A stretch of DNA of 64,000 nt, from the NCBI GenBank assembly GCA_002390425.1, contig DGPL01000060.1:11387-75386 (forward strand). The letters are read 5' to 3'. Below, piece by piece: positions 17,098 to 26,313 of this stretch. The notes beneath the pieces are model-generated. The model saw only the letters and a list, made by a program, of their open reading frames with translations, had not been told where the DNA came from and searched no databases. A program made the translations under genes and the position numbers. Source of the stretch: Kordiimonadaceae bacterium UBA4441 (GTDB lineage: Bacteria; Pseudomonadota; Alphaproteobacteria; Sphingomonadales; Emcibacteraceae). Each line of letters starts with the position of its first letter. Within the stretch, counting starts at the first letter, position 1.

Positions 17098-17550
17098 TTA
17101 TGATAATAAATCTTTAGTAAGCGCACTTGCTTTTGAAAAATCCATTTGGCCAGAATAATTACCCTTTAACATGGCCATAATCTTACCGATATCTTTAAGT
17201 CCTGATGCTCCGGTTTCATCAATAGCTGCTTTAACCGCTGTCTCAACTTCTGCATCATCCAATTGACGTGGTAAAAACTCGCTAATAATTTCGATCTCAT
17301 CACTCTCTTGTTTAGCAAGTTCATCACGTCCAGCTTCCTGATAAGCTTTACAGCTTTCGTGACGTTGCTTAACCATTTTGGAGAGGATTTCAATAATTTC
17401 CGGATCGCCTACTTTACTATCCGATTCGGTACGAACTGAGATGTCCCTGTCTTTAATCGCAGCCATGATTAAACGTATGGTACTCAAGCGACGCTTATCT
17501 TTTGACCGCATGGCCTCTTTCATCGCTGTATTAAATTTTTCACGCAACAT
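17098..17550 (-). CDS. GatB/YqeY domain protein
   Basis: A 150-residue YqeY-like protein: LREKFNTAMKEAMRSKDKRRLSTIRLI is the diagnostic N-terminus, and the C-terminal half has ISEFLPRQLDDAEVE and DIGKIMAMLKGNYSGQMDFSKAS. YqeY shares a domain with the GatB tail of amidotransferases and is thought to bind tRNA or assist aminoacyl-tRNA handling; its exact role is unsettled. It is the first gene before dnaG and rpoD, separated from dnaG by 71 nt, in an arrangement common in alphaproteobacteria. Confidence 0.93.
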   Translation of the reverse strand: MLREKFNTAMKEAMRSKDKRRLSTIRLIMAAIKDRDISVRTESDSKVGDPEIIEILSKMVKQRHESCKAYQEAGRDELAKQESDEIEIISEFLPRQLDDAEVETAVKAAIDETGASGLKDIGKIMAMLKGNYSGQMDFSKASALTKDLLS

Positions 17551-17728
17551 ATTGTTTTATATCCTTATTTTACGAAAATGCCGACATATGACATCTCAAA
17601 GTCAGTCGGCTTTTAATTACAGGAAAGAGAGATACTAACCCAAAACTGTTAGAAATGCAACATCAAATTTTATTGTAAGTTATTGATTTTAAAGGATAAT
17701 TTTTATTTGTAAATTACTTCTTATTTTC

Positions 17729-17757
17729 TTGACGCCCTTAAATCGATTGATTATGTT
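17729..17757 (+). promoter_or_regulatory. Sigma-70 promoter for carAB
   Basis: TTGACG (17729-17734) and TATGTT (17752-17757) are separated by exactly 17 nt. Transcription would begin near 17764, leaving a leader of about 75 nt before carA. No riboswitch or attenuator structure was recognised in the leader. Confidence 0.65.
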
Positions 17758-17838
17758 CCGGTCAATTTACGCATCGAATGGTCTAATAAGAAAGTTTGAT
17801 CGTAAAGAATATAACCCAACAATTTATATAAAGTCTTT

Positions 17839-19017
17839 ATGCCCATGACTGACACAGAAAACGCCCTTATCCCACCACACGAAAATATAACTGCCGTATT
17901 GGTGCTAGATGATGGATCTGTTTTTTGGGGATATGGTTTTGGTAAAGAAACCACAACCTTCGGAGAGGTATGCTTTAATACTTCCATGACCGGTTATCAG
18001 GAAATTTTAACTGACCCATCTTACGCTGGACAAATTATTAATTTCACATTCCCCCATATAGGTAACGTTGGCACGAACGCAGAAGATGAAGAAACCAAAA
18101 CTTCTGCTGTCCGCGGTCTCGTTATTCGCCAAGATATAACAGAACCTTCTAACTTTCGCTCAGAACAGCATTTAAATGATTGGTGTCTTAAACAAAACCT
18201 CACCGGCATTGCCGGAATAGACACAAGAAAATTAACAAGATTTATCAGAAAAAATGGCGCTCCAAACGGCGTCATTTGTTTTAATAGCCAAGGTAAATTT
18301 GACTTTCCTGCTTTACAGGCTCAAGCAAATGAATGGCCCGGCCTTAACGGAATGGATCTTGCTATTAAAGTGACTTGTAATGATACATATGATTGGACCA
18401 CCACAAGGTGGACCTTAGAAAATGGCTACGGTGAACTTAATAACCCTAAAGCTCATGTCGTTGCTGTTGATTATGGCATCAAACATAACATTTTAAGATG
18501 CCTAGCGACAACAGGCGCCAAAGTTACAGTGGTATCAGCCACAACACCCGCCGAAGAGATTTTGAAACTTAACCCGGATGGTATCTTTTTATCAAATGGA
18601 CCAGGTGATCCCGCAGCAACTGGTGAATACGCAATTCCGATCATTCAAAAATTGCTTGAAAGCGGTATTCCGCTATTCGGTATTTGTCTCGGACATCAAA
18701 TGCTTGCCCTTGCTGTAGGTGCAAAAACCACAAAAATGCATCAAGGTCATCGTGGCGCAAACCACCCGGTAATGGATTTTAATACTAACAAGGTTGAAAT
18801 CACCTCAATGAACCATGGTTTTATGGTTGATAAAGAGACATTACCAGAGGGTGTAAAATTAAGCCATATATCCCTTTTTGACCAGACATGTTGTGGCATT
18901 GAGCTTGAAGGCAAACTAGCCTTCTCAGTACAGCACCATCCGGAAGCAAGCCCCGGACCTCAAGACAGCCACTATCTTTTTGACCGCTTTATGGAAATGA
19001 TTTTAGAAAATGCCTAA
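17839..19017 (+). CDS. carA: Carbamoyl-phosphate synthase small subunit CarA
   Basis: A 392-residue glutamine amidotransferase subunit. The N-terminal domain begins AVLVLDDGSVFWGYGFG and has FGEVCFNTSMTGYQEILTDPSYAGQ. The C-terminal class I amidotransferase domain has FLSNGPGDPAA, the nucleophile loop FGICLGHQML and QHHPEASPGP with the catalytic His and Glu. It supplies ammonia from glutamine to CarB for carbamoyl phosphate, feeding pyrimidine and arginine synthesis. The stop overlaps carB by 8 nt. A second ATG two codons downstream (17845) is an alternative start. Confidence 0.98.
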   Translation: MPMTDTENALIPPHENITAVLVLDDGSVFWGYGFGKETTTFGEVCFNTSMTGYQEILTDPSYAGQIINFTFPHIGNVGTNAEDEETKTSAVRGLVIRQDITEPSNFRSEQHLNDWCLKQNLTGIAGIDTRKLTRFIRKNGAPNGVICFNSQGKFDFPALQAQANEWPGLNGMDLAIKVTCNDTYDWTTTRWTLENGYGELNNPKAHVVAVDYGIKHNILRCLATTGAKVTVVSATTPAEEILKLNPDGIFLSNGPGDPAATGEYAIPIIQKLLESGIPLFGICLGHQMLALAVGAKTTKMHQGHRGANHPVMDFNTNKVEITSMNHGFMVDKETLPEGVKLSHISLFDQTCCGIELEGKLAFSVQHHPEASPGPQDSHYLFDRFMEMILENA

Positions 19018-22000
19018 ACGTACAGATATAAATTCCATTCTTATTATTGGTGCAGGCCCGATCGTAATTGGTCAGGCTTGCGAATTCGATTATTCCGGCA
19101 CACAAGCCTGTAAGGCTCTTCGTGAAGAAGGTTACCGTGTGATCCTGGTAAACAGCAACCCGGCAACGATCATGACAGACCCTGATCTCGCCGACGCAAC
19201 TTATGTAGAACCCATAACACCAGAGATGGTTGAAAAAATTATTATCAAAGAAAAACCTGATGCGATCTTGCCTACTATGGGCGGTCAAACAGGTCTTAAT
19301 ACTGCATTAGAACTTGATAAACATGGTATTCTTGAAAAATACAATGTGGAATTGATCGGTGCTAAAGTTGATGCCATCAATATGGCAGAAGATCGTCAAC
19401 TTTTCAAAGATGCCATGAACAGACTAAATATCAACATGCCAAGAAGTCGTGTTGTGGGCTCAATTGAAGAAGCCCTTGATGCAATGGACTATATTAAACT
19501 TCCGATCATTATTCGCCCTAGCTTTACCATGGGTGGAAGCGGGGGCGGTATCGCTTATAATAAAGAAGAGTATATTGACATTGTAAAAGGAGGCTTAGAC
19601 GCCTCACCAAGTTCAGAAATCTTGGTAGAACAGTCTATCTTAGGATGGAAAGAATTTGAAATGGAAGTGGTGCGAGACACCGCCGATAATTGCATTATTA
19701 TTTGTGCCATTGAAAATTTTGATCCAATGGGTATTCATACTGGTGATAGCATCACGGTGGCGCCTGCCTTGACATTGACGGATAAAGAATATCAAATTAT
19801 GCGTAATGCATCGATTGCTGTTCTTCGTGAAATAGGCGTCGAAACAGGTGGCTCTAACGTGCAATTCGCCGTTAATCCTGAAGACGGGGAATTGATCATC
19901 ATTGAAATGAACCCTCGTGTTAGTAGGTCTTCAGCGCTTGCCTCTAAAGCAACAGGCTTCCCCATCGCCAAAGTTGCCGCAAAACTTGCCGTAGGATATA
20001 CTCTTGATGAACTTTCTAATGAGATCACGGGGGTAACCCCATCCTCTTTTGAGCCAACTATAGATTATGTGGTAACAAAAATTCCACGTTTTACTTTTGA
20101 AAAATTCCCTGATGCAGCACCTACACTGACAACAGCCATGAAATCTGTTGGTGAAGCGATGTCCATAGGACGTAGTTTTCCAGAAAGCTTACAAAAAGCA
20201 CTTAGATCTATGGAAACTGATCTAACCGGTCTCAACGAAATTGATGTGCCTGGATATGATCCTGAAATAGGTGATATTAATGCTGTAAGAGCTGCCCTTG
20301 CTGTCCCTTCTGCTGACAGGATACTTATTTTAGCGCAAGCCTTGCGCCTAGGATTAAGCACAGAAGAAATTCATTCAATTGCAAAATATGACCCATGGTT
20401 CATAGAACAAGTAAGGTTAATTATTGATGCTGAACAAAATGTCCGCGAAAATGGCCTGCCAACTGATAAAAATGAATTTATCAATCTAAAATCTCTAGGG
20501 ATGTCAGATGAGCGATTAGCCGAACTTTCGGGATTAAAAGAAAGTGAAGTTTTAGATAAACGATATGCACTTGGAATTAAACCATCTTATAAACGCATTG
20601 ATACTTGTGCCGCTGAATTTGAATCACAAACACCATACCTTTATTCAAGCTATGAACGCGATGCAGCCGGCATTTCTGAATGTGAAGCGGAACCCACAAA
20701 TGCCAAGAAAATTGTCATCTTAGGGGGCGGTCCGAACCGCATTGGGCAAGGTATCGAGTTTGATTACTGTTGTTGTCATGCCGCATTTGCATTGAGCGAT
20801 CAAAATTATGAAACGATTATGGTGAACTGTAACCCTGAAACGGTATCTACAGATTACGATACGTCAGACAGGTTATACTTTGAGCCGTTAACGGCTGAAA
20901 ATGTAATTGACCTCATTCGACGCGAGCAAGAAAACGGAGAAGTTATTGGCGTGATAGTGCAGTTTGGTGGTCAAACGCCTCTCAAACTTTCACACGCTTT
21001 AGAAGCTGCGAATATCCCAATACTTGGTACTTCACCAGACTCAATCGACCTTGCTGAGGATAGAGAAAGATTTCAAGAACTTGTCAATCAATTAGATCTG
21101 AAGCAACCGGAAAATGGTCTGGCGACAGAAACCGATCAAGCAATTAAAATTGCAGAAGGCATTGGATATCCAATTTTAATCCGTCCTTCTTATGTACTTG
21201 GTGGGCGCGCGATGGAAATCGTCTACGACACTGTCTCACTTAAAAGATATATGAAAGAAGCCGTTAGTGTTTCTTGGGATAGCCCGGTTCTCATTGATAA
21301 ATATTTAGGCGGTGCAACAGAAATTGATGTTGATGCCATATGTGACGGCGAGGATGTCCATATCGCCGCTATTATGCAACATATTGAAGAAGCTGGCGTT
21401 CATTCTGGAGATAGTGCCTGTTCCTTGCCGCCATATTCTTTAAAAGAAAGCGTGATAGAAGACCTGGAAGCGCAAACCAGAAAACTGGCTCTTGCACTAA
21501 ATGTTGTAGGATTAATGAATGTCCAATTCGCGGTTAAGGACGATGTTGTTTACTTGATTGAAGTTAATCCTCGCGCAAGCCGAACAGTACCATTTGTTGC
21601 AAAAGCCATTGGCGCACCTGTTGCAAAAATAGCAGCACGTGTTATGGCGGGTGAAAAATTAAAAGATTTTGATATCCCTAGTTATAAAACTGATCATTTT
21701 GCAGTAAAAGAAGCGGTGCTTCCATTTAATCGTTTCCCTGGTGTTGATATTTTGCTTGGCCCTGAAATGCGCTCAACTGGTGAAGTCATAGGCCTTGATA
21801 AAGATTTTCCGCGTGCATTCCTTAAGTCACAAATAGCGGCAAACACTCATTTACCACTTGAAGGAAATGTCTTTATTTCTGTAAAAAATAAAGACAAAGT
21901 CAAAATGGTAACACCCGCTAAAGAATTAGTTGAAATGGGATATACCGTACTAGCAACGGGAGGAACCGCGGACTTCTTAAAAGAAAATGGTGTTGAAGTG

Positions 22001-22249
22001 ACGCGCATTAATAAGGTACTAGAAGGCCGCCCACACATAGTGGATGCCATTAAGAATGATGAAATTGATCTCATCTTCAATACGACAGAAGGCGCGCAAT
22101 CTATCAAAGATAGTTATGAGCTTAGAAGAACGGCTCTTCTAGACAGTATACCTTATTACACGACATCAAGAGGTGCAATTTCTGCCATGGAAGCAATAAA
22201 AGTCTTGAAATCTTCAACGCTTGAAGTTAAACCCCTTCAGTCTTATTGA
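19010..22249 (+). CDS. carB: Carbamoyl-phosphate synthase large subunit CarB
   Basis: A 1079-residue protein of normal family length with two homologous ATP-grasp halves. Half 1 begins SILIIGAGPIVIGQACEFDYSG and contains NPATIMTDPD; half 2 begins KKIVILGGGPNRIGQGIEFDYCC with NPETVSTDYDTSDRLYFEPL. Metal-binding segments IIIEMNPRVSRSSALASKATG and VYLIEVNPRASRTVPF are present. A C-terminal MGS-like allosteric domain (TPAKELVEMGYTVLATGGTADF) would bind UMP/ornithine-type effectors. It overlaps carA by 8 nt, so expression is coupled. Confidence 0.98.
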   Translation: MPKRTDINSILIIGAGPIVIGQACEFDYSGTQACKALREEGYRVILVNSNPATIMTDPDLADATYVEPITPEMVEKIIIKEKPDAILPTMGGQTGLNTALELDKHGILEKYNVELIGAKVDAINMAEDRQLFKDAMNRLNINMPRSRVVGSIEEALDAMDYIKLPIIIRPSFTMGGSGGGIAYNKEEYIDIVKGGLDASPSSEILVEQSILGWKEFEMEVVRDTADNCIIICAIENFDPMGIHTGDSITVAPALTLTDKEYQIMRNASIAVLREIGVETGGSNVQFAVNPEDGELIIIEMNPRVSRSSALASKATGFPIAKVAAKLAVGYTLDELSNEITGVTPSSFEPTIDYVVTKIPRFTFEKFPDAAPTLTTAMKSVGEAMSIGRSFPESLQKALRSMETDLTGLNEIDVPGYDPEIGDINAVRAALAVPSADRILILAQALRLGLSTEEIHSIAKYDPWFIEQVRLIIDAEQNVRENGLPTDKNEFINLKSLGMSDERLAELSGLKESEVLDKRYALGIKPSYKRIDTCAAEFESQTPYLYSSYERDAAGISECEAEPTNAKKIVILGGGPNRIGQGIEFDYCCCHAAFALSDQNYETIMVNCNPETVSTDYDTSDRLYFEPLTAENVIDLIRREQENGEVIGVIVQFGGQTPLKLSHALEAANIPILGTSPDSIDLAEDRERFQELVNQLDLKQPENGLATETDQAIKIAEGIGYPILIRPSYVLGGRAMEIVYDTVSLKRYMKEAVSVSWDSPVLIDKYLGGATEIDVDAICDGEDVHIAAIMQHIEEAGVHSGDSACSLPPYSLKESVIEDLEAQTRKLALALNVVGLMNVQFAVKDDVVYLIEVNPRASRTVPFVAKAIGAPVAKIAARVMAGEKLKDFDIPSYKTDHFAVKEAVLPFNRFPGVDILLGPEMRSTGEVIGLDKDFPRAFLKSQIAANTHLPLEGNVFISVKNKDKVKMVTPAKELVEMGYTVLATGGTADFLKENGVEVTRINKVLEGRPHIVDAIKNDEIDLIFNTTEGAQSIKDSYELRRTALLDSIPYYTTSRGAISAMEAIKVLKSSTLEVKPLQSY

Positions 22250-22352
22250 TGAATTATTGAAATTTTAACAAAAAAAGATTTACAATCTACATTTGTATCA
22301 GGCGATCAAATGTGCCAATATTTTTTTGTTAAATAAAATATGAGATTTTAAA

Positions 22353-22826
22353 ATGGTAGAAAAAGTTCCAATGACTGCTGGCGGCCATACAAGCCTCGAA
22401 GAAGAACTTAAAAACTTAAAGCATGTTAAAAGACCTGCAGTAATTAAAGCGATTGAAGAAGCACGCGCACATGGCGATCTTTCTGAAAACGCCGAATATC
22501 ATGCCGCGAAAGAGCAACAGGGCATGATTGAAGGCCGCATTCAAATGATCGAAGATAAGCTTAGTCGCGCTGAAGTGATCGACCCAAAAGACTTGTCTGG
22601 TGATCGTGTCGTATTCGCATCAACCGTAACGATTGCCGATGAAGATGATGCCGAATCAACATATAAAATTGTTGGCGTCGATGAAGCTGACGTCGCATCA
22701 GGTAAAATTTCATTCAGCTCACCAATTGGTCGCGCCCTCATAGGGCGTAACATCGGCGACGAGGTTGAAGTAAAAACCCCACGTGGTGAAACATATTATG
22801 AGATTGTAAAAATTGAATTTATATAA
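22353..22826 (+). CDS. greA: Transcription elongation factor GreA
   Basis: A 157-residue protein of exact family length. The N-terminal antiparallel coiled coil contains LEEELKNLKHVKRPAVIKAIEEAR and the tip AHGDLSENAEYHAAKE with the Asp/Glu pair that stimulates RNA cleavage. The C-terminal FKBP-like part ends SPIGRALIGRNIGDEVEVKTPRG. It rescues backtracked RNA polymerase. It lies 103 nt downstream of carB and ends before a strong bidirectional terminator. Confidence 0.98.
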   Translation: MVEKVPMTAGGHTSLEEELKNLKHVKRPAVIKAIEEARAHGDLSENAEYHAAKEQQGMIEGRIQMIEDKLSRAEVIDPKDLSGDRVVFASTVTIADEDDAESTYKIVGVDEADVASGKISFSSPIGRALIGRNIGDEVEVKTPRGETYYEIVKIEFI

Positions 22827-22851
22827 TTCGTTTCATTACGACTATTTTTTT

Positions 22852-22877
22852 AAAAAGCCGCTTTTATGCGGCTTTTT
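22852..22877. terminator. Bidirectional terminator between greA and the Lrp-family gene
   Basis: A perfect stem AAAAAGCCGC / GCGGCTTTTT with a TTTTAT loop, flanked by T runs on both strands. It can stop both convergent genes. Confidence 0.9.
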
Positions 22878-23371
22878 TATTTTTCAACGAATACCGCATC
22901 CGGAGTAAATGGAATACCTGGACGGTTTTTACCACATCTTATTGTTAAAGACGTTTTTACACTCGCAACATTGGGGGCGGGTGTAAGGTGCGTCGTAAGG
23001 AATGTTTGAAAATGATTTAAATCACGTGCGACGATTTTCAAGATAAAATCGATTTCACCATTTAACATATGTGCCTCACGAACCATAGGCCATTCACCGA
23101 CCATTTCTTCAAAGGATTTAAGATCATTTTCGGCCTGACTATGAAGGCCGACCATAGCAAAAACTACAAGATCATATCCAAGAGCTTTAGCATTTAAGTT
23201 TGCATGATATCCATGAATGTAACCTGCTTTTTCAAGAGCACGGACCCTACGCAAACAAGGAGGGGCAGTAATACCCACACGTTCAGCCAATTGTACATTG
23301 GTAACACGGCCCTCTTCTTGCAAAACTTTTAATATTTCCATATCAATATCATCTAGTTTGAACTGAGGCAT
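22877..23371 (-). CDS. Lrp/AsnC family transcriptional regulator
   Basis: A 164-residue regulator. The N-terminal winged-helix domain reads LDDIDMEILKVLQEEGRVTNVQLAERVGITAPPCLRRVRALEKAG, and the C-terminal RAM domain contains GEIDFILKIVARDLNHFQTFL, with the amino-acid-binding fold. It is of the Lrp length and the APPCLRR variant common in alphaproteobacteria. Members respond to leucine or other amino acids. No adjacent target gene can be identified; the next gene upstream is divergent across an AT-rich gap of about 220 nt. Confidence 0.93.
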   Translation of the reverse strand: MPQFKLDDIDMEILKVLQEEGRVTNVQLAERVGITAPPCLRRVRALEKAGYIHGYHANLNAKALGYDLVVFAMVGLHSQAENDLKSFEEMVGEWPMVREAHMLNGEIDFILKIVARDLNHFQTFLTTHLTPAPNVASVKTSLTIRCGKNRPGIPFTPDAVFVEK

Positions 23372-23597
23372 TCATAAATATCCATGTAATTAAAGTCGCT
23401 TACAATGAAATAAAATTTCAATAATGAGCAAGATTATATCATATTATTAAATAATTTCATAATATTATTAGAATTTATAATAGTTATTACCAAATAGGAC
23501 TTTTTTTCCAAATCCCGTTTCTTTCACTGGATATGCAACTAAATAAAGGCTATATTTATTTTTGGATGTAAGAAAATATTATGAGGGTTTTGGACAA

Positions 23598-24080
23598 ATG
23601 GTGCCGAATAAAGCACAATTTGACGATCGTATTAGGAATTTAATGGCTTTGGCTGAAGATAATTCAACCGAAAGCCGAACGTTATTATTCTCTCATATTT
23701 GCGATTTATTTCTTCAAGAACGACCTATAGAATCTGATAATCAGGTTCGTATGCTTATTGAAAGCATCATTGATAACGCTATGAAATTTACACCAAATGG
23801 CGGTAAAATTATTGTCGGGCTTCGGCCAGACCAAAACGGAAACTGTGTCATAAGCTGTAAAGATAAAGGTAAAGGAATGACGCCACAAGAAGTCACCAAA
23901 GCGTTCAGCGATGACACCCAGTTAGATGATATTTATTCTGACCCCTCTACGGGTATTGGATTTGGTATTTCATACGTGCAAAAATTAATAGAAAAACATG
24001 ATGGTAGTCTTTCGATCATTAGCGCCCCCGGTGAAGGGACATGCCTTAATTTAAACCTTCCAAAAAGTCGGCTCGTATGA
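23598..24080 (+). CDS. Stand-alone HATPase (histidine-kinase-type ATP-binding) protein
   Basis: About 160 residues from ATG 23598; a TTG at 23562 would add 12 residues. The GHKL ATPase motifs are clear: N-box ESIIDNAMKFTP, G1 DKGKGMTP, and G2 STGIGFGISYVQKLIEKHDG, ending GTCLNLNLP. No dimerisation/phosphoacceptor His domain, sensor or membrane segment exists, so it is not a complete kinase. It might be an anti-sigma-like kinase, or partner a separate His-phosphotransfer protein. It stands 26 nt before the metallo-beta-lactamase gene and is likely co-transcribed with it. Confidence 0.85.
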   Translation: MVPNKAQFDDRIRNLMALAEDNSTESRTLLFSHICDLFLQERPIESDNQVRMLIESIIDNAMKFTPNGGKIIVGLRPDQNGNCVISCKDKGKGMTPQEVTKAFSDDTQLDDIYSDPSTGIGFGISYVQKLIEKHDGSLSIISAPGEGTCLNLNLPKSRLV

Positions 24081-24105
24081 ACCTAAAAATGATTAGGGGT
24101 TATAC

Positions 24106-24897
24106 ATGATTGTTAAACAGCTATACGCCGATAACCGATTAAGAAACTTTCATTATCTTATCGCTTGTGAAAAAAGCCGTGAAGCCATGGTCATTGACCC
24201 GCTAGATGTAGATCGCTGCCTTGACGCTGCAAAAAAAAATAATTTTAAAATCACAACCATACTAAATACGCATGATCATTGGGATCATATTGGCGGAAAT
24301 GAAGAAATTAGAGAAAAAACGGGCGCCACGCTTTTTTCACATACCGGTGCAATGGGAAAAATACCTAATGTTGACAAAGGTTTAAATGCCGGTGATCAAT
24401 TAAAAATAGGCAGTTCCGTTTCTTTCAAAGTTTTAGACACGCCAGGTCATACCGATAGTCACATATGCTTATTATCAGACGAAAAAACACCTTCTTTATT
24501 TTGCGGTGACACTATGTTTAACGCCGGCGTTGGTCATTGTAAACTCGGTGGAAATCCAGATGATCTTTTTAATACATTTGATCAACAACTTTCAAAATTA
24601 CCTAATGAGACAAAAATATATCCCGGTCATGATTATATCATTAATAATCTTGAGTTTACTTTAGACCGTGAACCCAATAATGAATCCGCAAAAAGCTATT
24701 TAAAAAATTTGGAAAAACAAAGTCCTCATGATGCATTTATTTCCACAATGAAAGACGAAAGAAATATTAATAGCTTTCTCAGATTAAAAAATCCTGCCAT
24801 TATTAGCGAACTTAGAAAGTCATTTCCCGACCTGCCGGAAAACCCTTCCGAAAAGGAAGTTTTTATAGCCTTAAGGGAATTGAGAAATAATTGGTAA
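24106..24897 (+). CDS. Metallo-beta-lactamase fold hydrolase, hydroxyacylglutathione hydrolase (glyoxalase II)-like
   Basis: A 263-residue protein with the complete glyoxalase II metal site: NTHDHWDHIGGNEE (HxHxDH), DTPGHTDSHICL, LFCGDTMFNAGVGHCKLG with the bridging Asp, and YPGHDYIINNLEF. The C-terminal helical segment (RLKNPAIISEL, ELRNNW) matches the substrate-binding tail of GloB proteins. It would hydrolyse S-lactoylglutathione or a similar thioester in the cytoplasm. The order of helix content and length agree with GloB, but the spacing to Lys/Arg glutathione-binding residues cannot be verified by eye. Overlaps the extended frame of the next gene; true spacing to its ATG is 29 nt. Confidence 0.88.
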   Translation: MIVKQLYADNRLRNFHYLIACEKSREAMVIDPLDVDRCLDAAKKNNFKITTILNTHDHWDHIGGNEEIREKTGATLFSHTGAMGKIPNVDKGLNAGDQLKIGSSVSFKVLDTPGHTDSHICLLSDEKTPSLFCGDTMFNAGVGHCKLGGNPDDLFNTFDQQLSKLPNETKIYPGHDYIINNLEFTLDREPNNESAKSYLKNLEKQSPHDAFISTMKDERNINSFLRLKNPAIISELRKSFPDLPENPSEKEVFIALRELRNNW

Positions 24898-24926
24898 AAT
24901 TGGACAATTATCTAAAGGATAAGAAA

Positions 24927-25226
24927 ATGAGCCTTGAAAACAATACAAAACTGATCATAGAAAAAACGGCCGGTGTTACGGATTTAAATAAAAAAGTAAA
25001 ATTTGACCTTACTGACGAGGGAATAATTCATATTGATGCAACAGTAACCCCGCCATCCGTATCCAATAATGATCTAGATGCAGATGTGACGTTTGTATTA
25101 TCTCAGGAAAATTTTGAAGGACTAATTGATGGATCTTTAAATCCACAAATGGCGTTCATGATGGGAAAGTTTAAAATTGAAGGCGATATGGGCCTCGCTT
25201 TAAAGCTTGCCGACATATTCGAATAA
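24927..25226 (+). CDS. SCP2 sterol-binding domain protein
   Basis: About 99 residues from ATG 24927, which has a good AAAGGA site 7 nt upstream; a TTG at 24891 would extend it without support. The SCP-2 fold is indicated by VKFDLTDEGIIHIDATV, DVTFVLSQENFEGLIDG, LNPQMAFMMGKFKIEGDMGLALKLADIF, the usual bacterial C-terminal signature. Such proteins bind lipids or acyl-CoA in a hydrophobic pocket. It follows the glyoxalase-like gene closely, so shared transcription is likely. Confidence 0.9.
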   Translation: MSLENNTKLIIEKTAGVTDLNKKVKFDLTDEGIIHIDATVTPPSVSNNDLDADVTFVLSQENFEGLIDGSLNPQMAFMMGKFKIEGDMGLALKLADIFE

Positions 25227-25280
25227 CGATATAAGGTTTCGTAATTTATTCTCTGTATTTATTAATAAGGAAGGACCATC

Positions 25281-25859
25281 ATGGACCTCAATAAATTAGG
25301 ATTGCATATCCACGAAATTAGAAACCAATTTACGTATGTTGAAATTGGTGTTGGATTATTAAATCAATCCCTCGAAAAAGGTAGCGTACCGGGTGTCTTT
25401 TATGCTCTACAATCTATTTTCCAATCTGCTTCACAAGTATCGCGTACTCTCTGGGCTCCTCGTAAAAAAGGCCGTTCGCGTTCTGATGAAATACGTAAAT
25501 TTCTAGGCATTCCAGATGATCACCCTTTAAACAATAAAGATATTCAAACTCTTTTTGATTTTAGTGATGAAGCCAACGAAGAGTGGATCAAGAAAACTGC
25601 TGGAAAATATATTCTAATGGATTATGTCGGTGATCTAGGCGCAAGTGATCATAAAGACGTAGAAATTGAAAATGTATTTAGGTCATTTGATACCAAAAGG
25701 AAGATTTATGTTTACCGTGGTGTTGGCTTTCAACTTGAAAATGTTATGACCACACTAAAAAGCATTAGTGATGCTGTGAATAAGGCACATTACCATCTTT
25801 TCCCAGAACAGTGGGTTGAGCCACCAGAAGGTGAAGACGACGACGCTGATTATAAATAA
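25281..25859 (+). CDS. Conserved-looking hypothetical protein
   Basis: A 192-residue soluble protein I do not recognise. It begins MDLNKLGLHIHEIRNQFTYVE and has no signal peptide or membrane helix. The middle contains RKKGRSRSDEIRKFLGIP and a region DFSDEANEEWIKKTAGK, and the C-terminus is acidic (EGEDDDADYK). A strong AAGGAAGGACC site lies just before the ATG, and codon use matches neighbouring genes, so it is a real gene. It precedes a good terminator. It is downstream of the SCP2 gene (54 nt gap), possibly in the same unit. Confidence 0.8.
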   Translation: MDLNKLGLHIHEIRNQFTYVEIGVGLLNQSLEKGSVPGVFYALQSIFQSASQVSRTLWAPRKKGRSRSDEIRKFLGIPDDHPLNNKDIQTLFDFSDEANEEWIKKTAGKYILMDYVGDLGASDHKDVEIENVFRSFDTKRKIYVYRGVGFQLENVMTTLKSISDAVNKAHYHLFPEQWVEPPEGEDDDADYK

Positions 25860-25882
25860 GCGCGGTTGGATAAACGTTTAAG

Positions 25883-25910
25883 AGCAGGGCTATAGGCTCT
25901 GCTTTTTTAT
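25883..25910 (+). terminator. Rho-independent terminator after the 25281-25859 gene
   Basis: AGCAGGGC pairs with GCTCTGCT (one G-U) across a five-base loop, followed by TTTTTT. It closes the plus-strand unit and also overlaps the 3' end of the convergent gene. Confidence 0.85.
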
Positions 25911-26203
25911 TTGAAAGTCGAGATCGAATTCATAATTGTTATGCCCGCACGACCTATAATAAACATCGATGAATAAACAACTATCAAGTCCCAACTTTTA
26001 ACCTCATAGCCATTATTGACAATACCTCCCAAGGCAAGCAACAGCAAAAACAGGCCTAGATACTGCGCGACAGTCAATATAAATTTCACACTCTTTCTGA
26101 TACGTTTTTCACGCGACGACATTGGTTTGACTTCTTTAATGCCGCGCTTACGGTCCGCTACTCTTTGTCGGAGCGGTTTACGAACTTGATGATCTTTTTT
26201 CAT
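25907..26203 (-). CDS. Small membrane protein of unknown function
   Basis: A 98-residue protein with a basic cytoplasmic N-terminus (KKDHQVRKPLRQRVADRKRGIKEVK) and two hydrophobic helices, LTVAQYLGLFLLLLALGGI and DLIVVYSSMFIIGRAGITI. A GAGGAAAAAGT site precedes the ATG, supporting a real gene. No family is recognised. Confidence 0.7.
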   Translation of the reverse strand: MKKDHQVRKPLRQRVADRKRGIKEVKPMSSREKRIRKSVKFILTVAQYLGLFLLLLALGGIVNNGYEVKSWDLIVVYSSMFIIGRAGITIMNSISTFK

Positions 26204-26313
26204 ACTTTTTCCTCAATACGCACTTTAGATTAAAGAATTACCAAATATACTTTTCTATTTATAAAAATCAGAGTATAGAAAGTTCAATAACAATATTCAA
26301 ATAGGATATTACA

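Noticed and set aside
24891..24926. TTG start for the SCP2 gene
   Set aside because: ATG 24927 has a good AAAGGA site; the TTG lies inside the previous gene without one.
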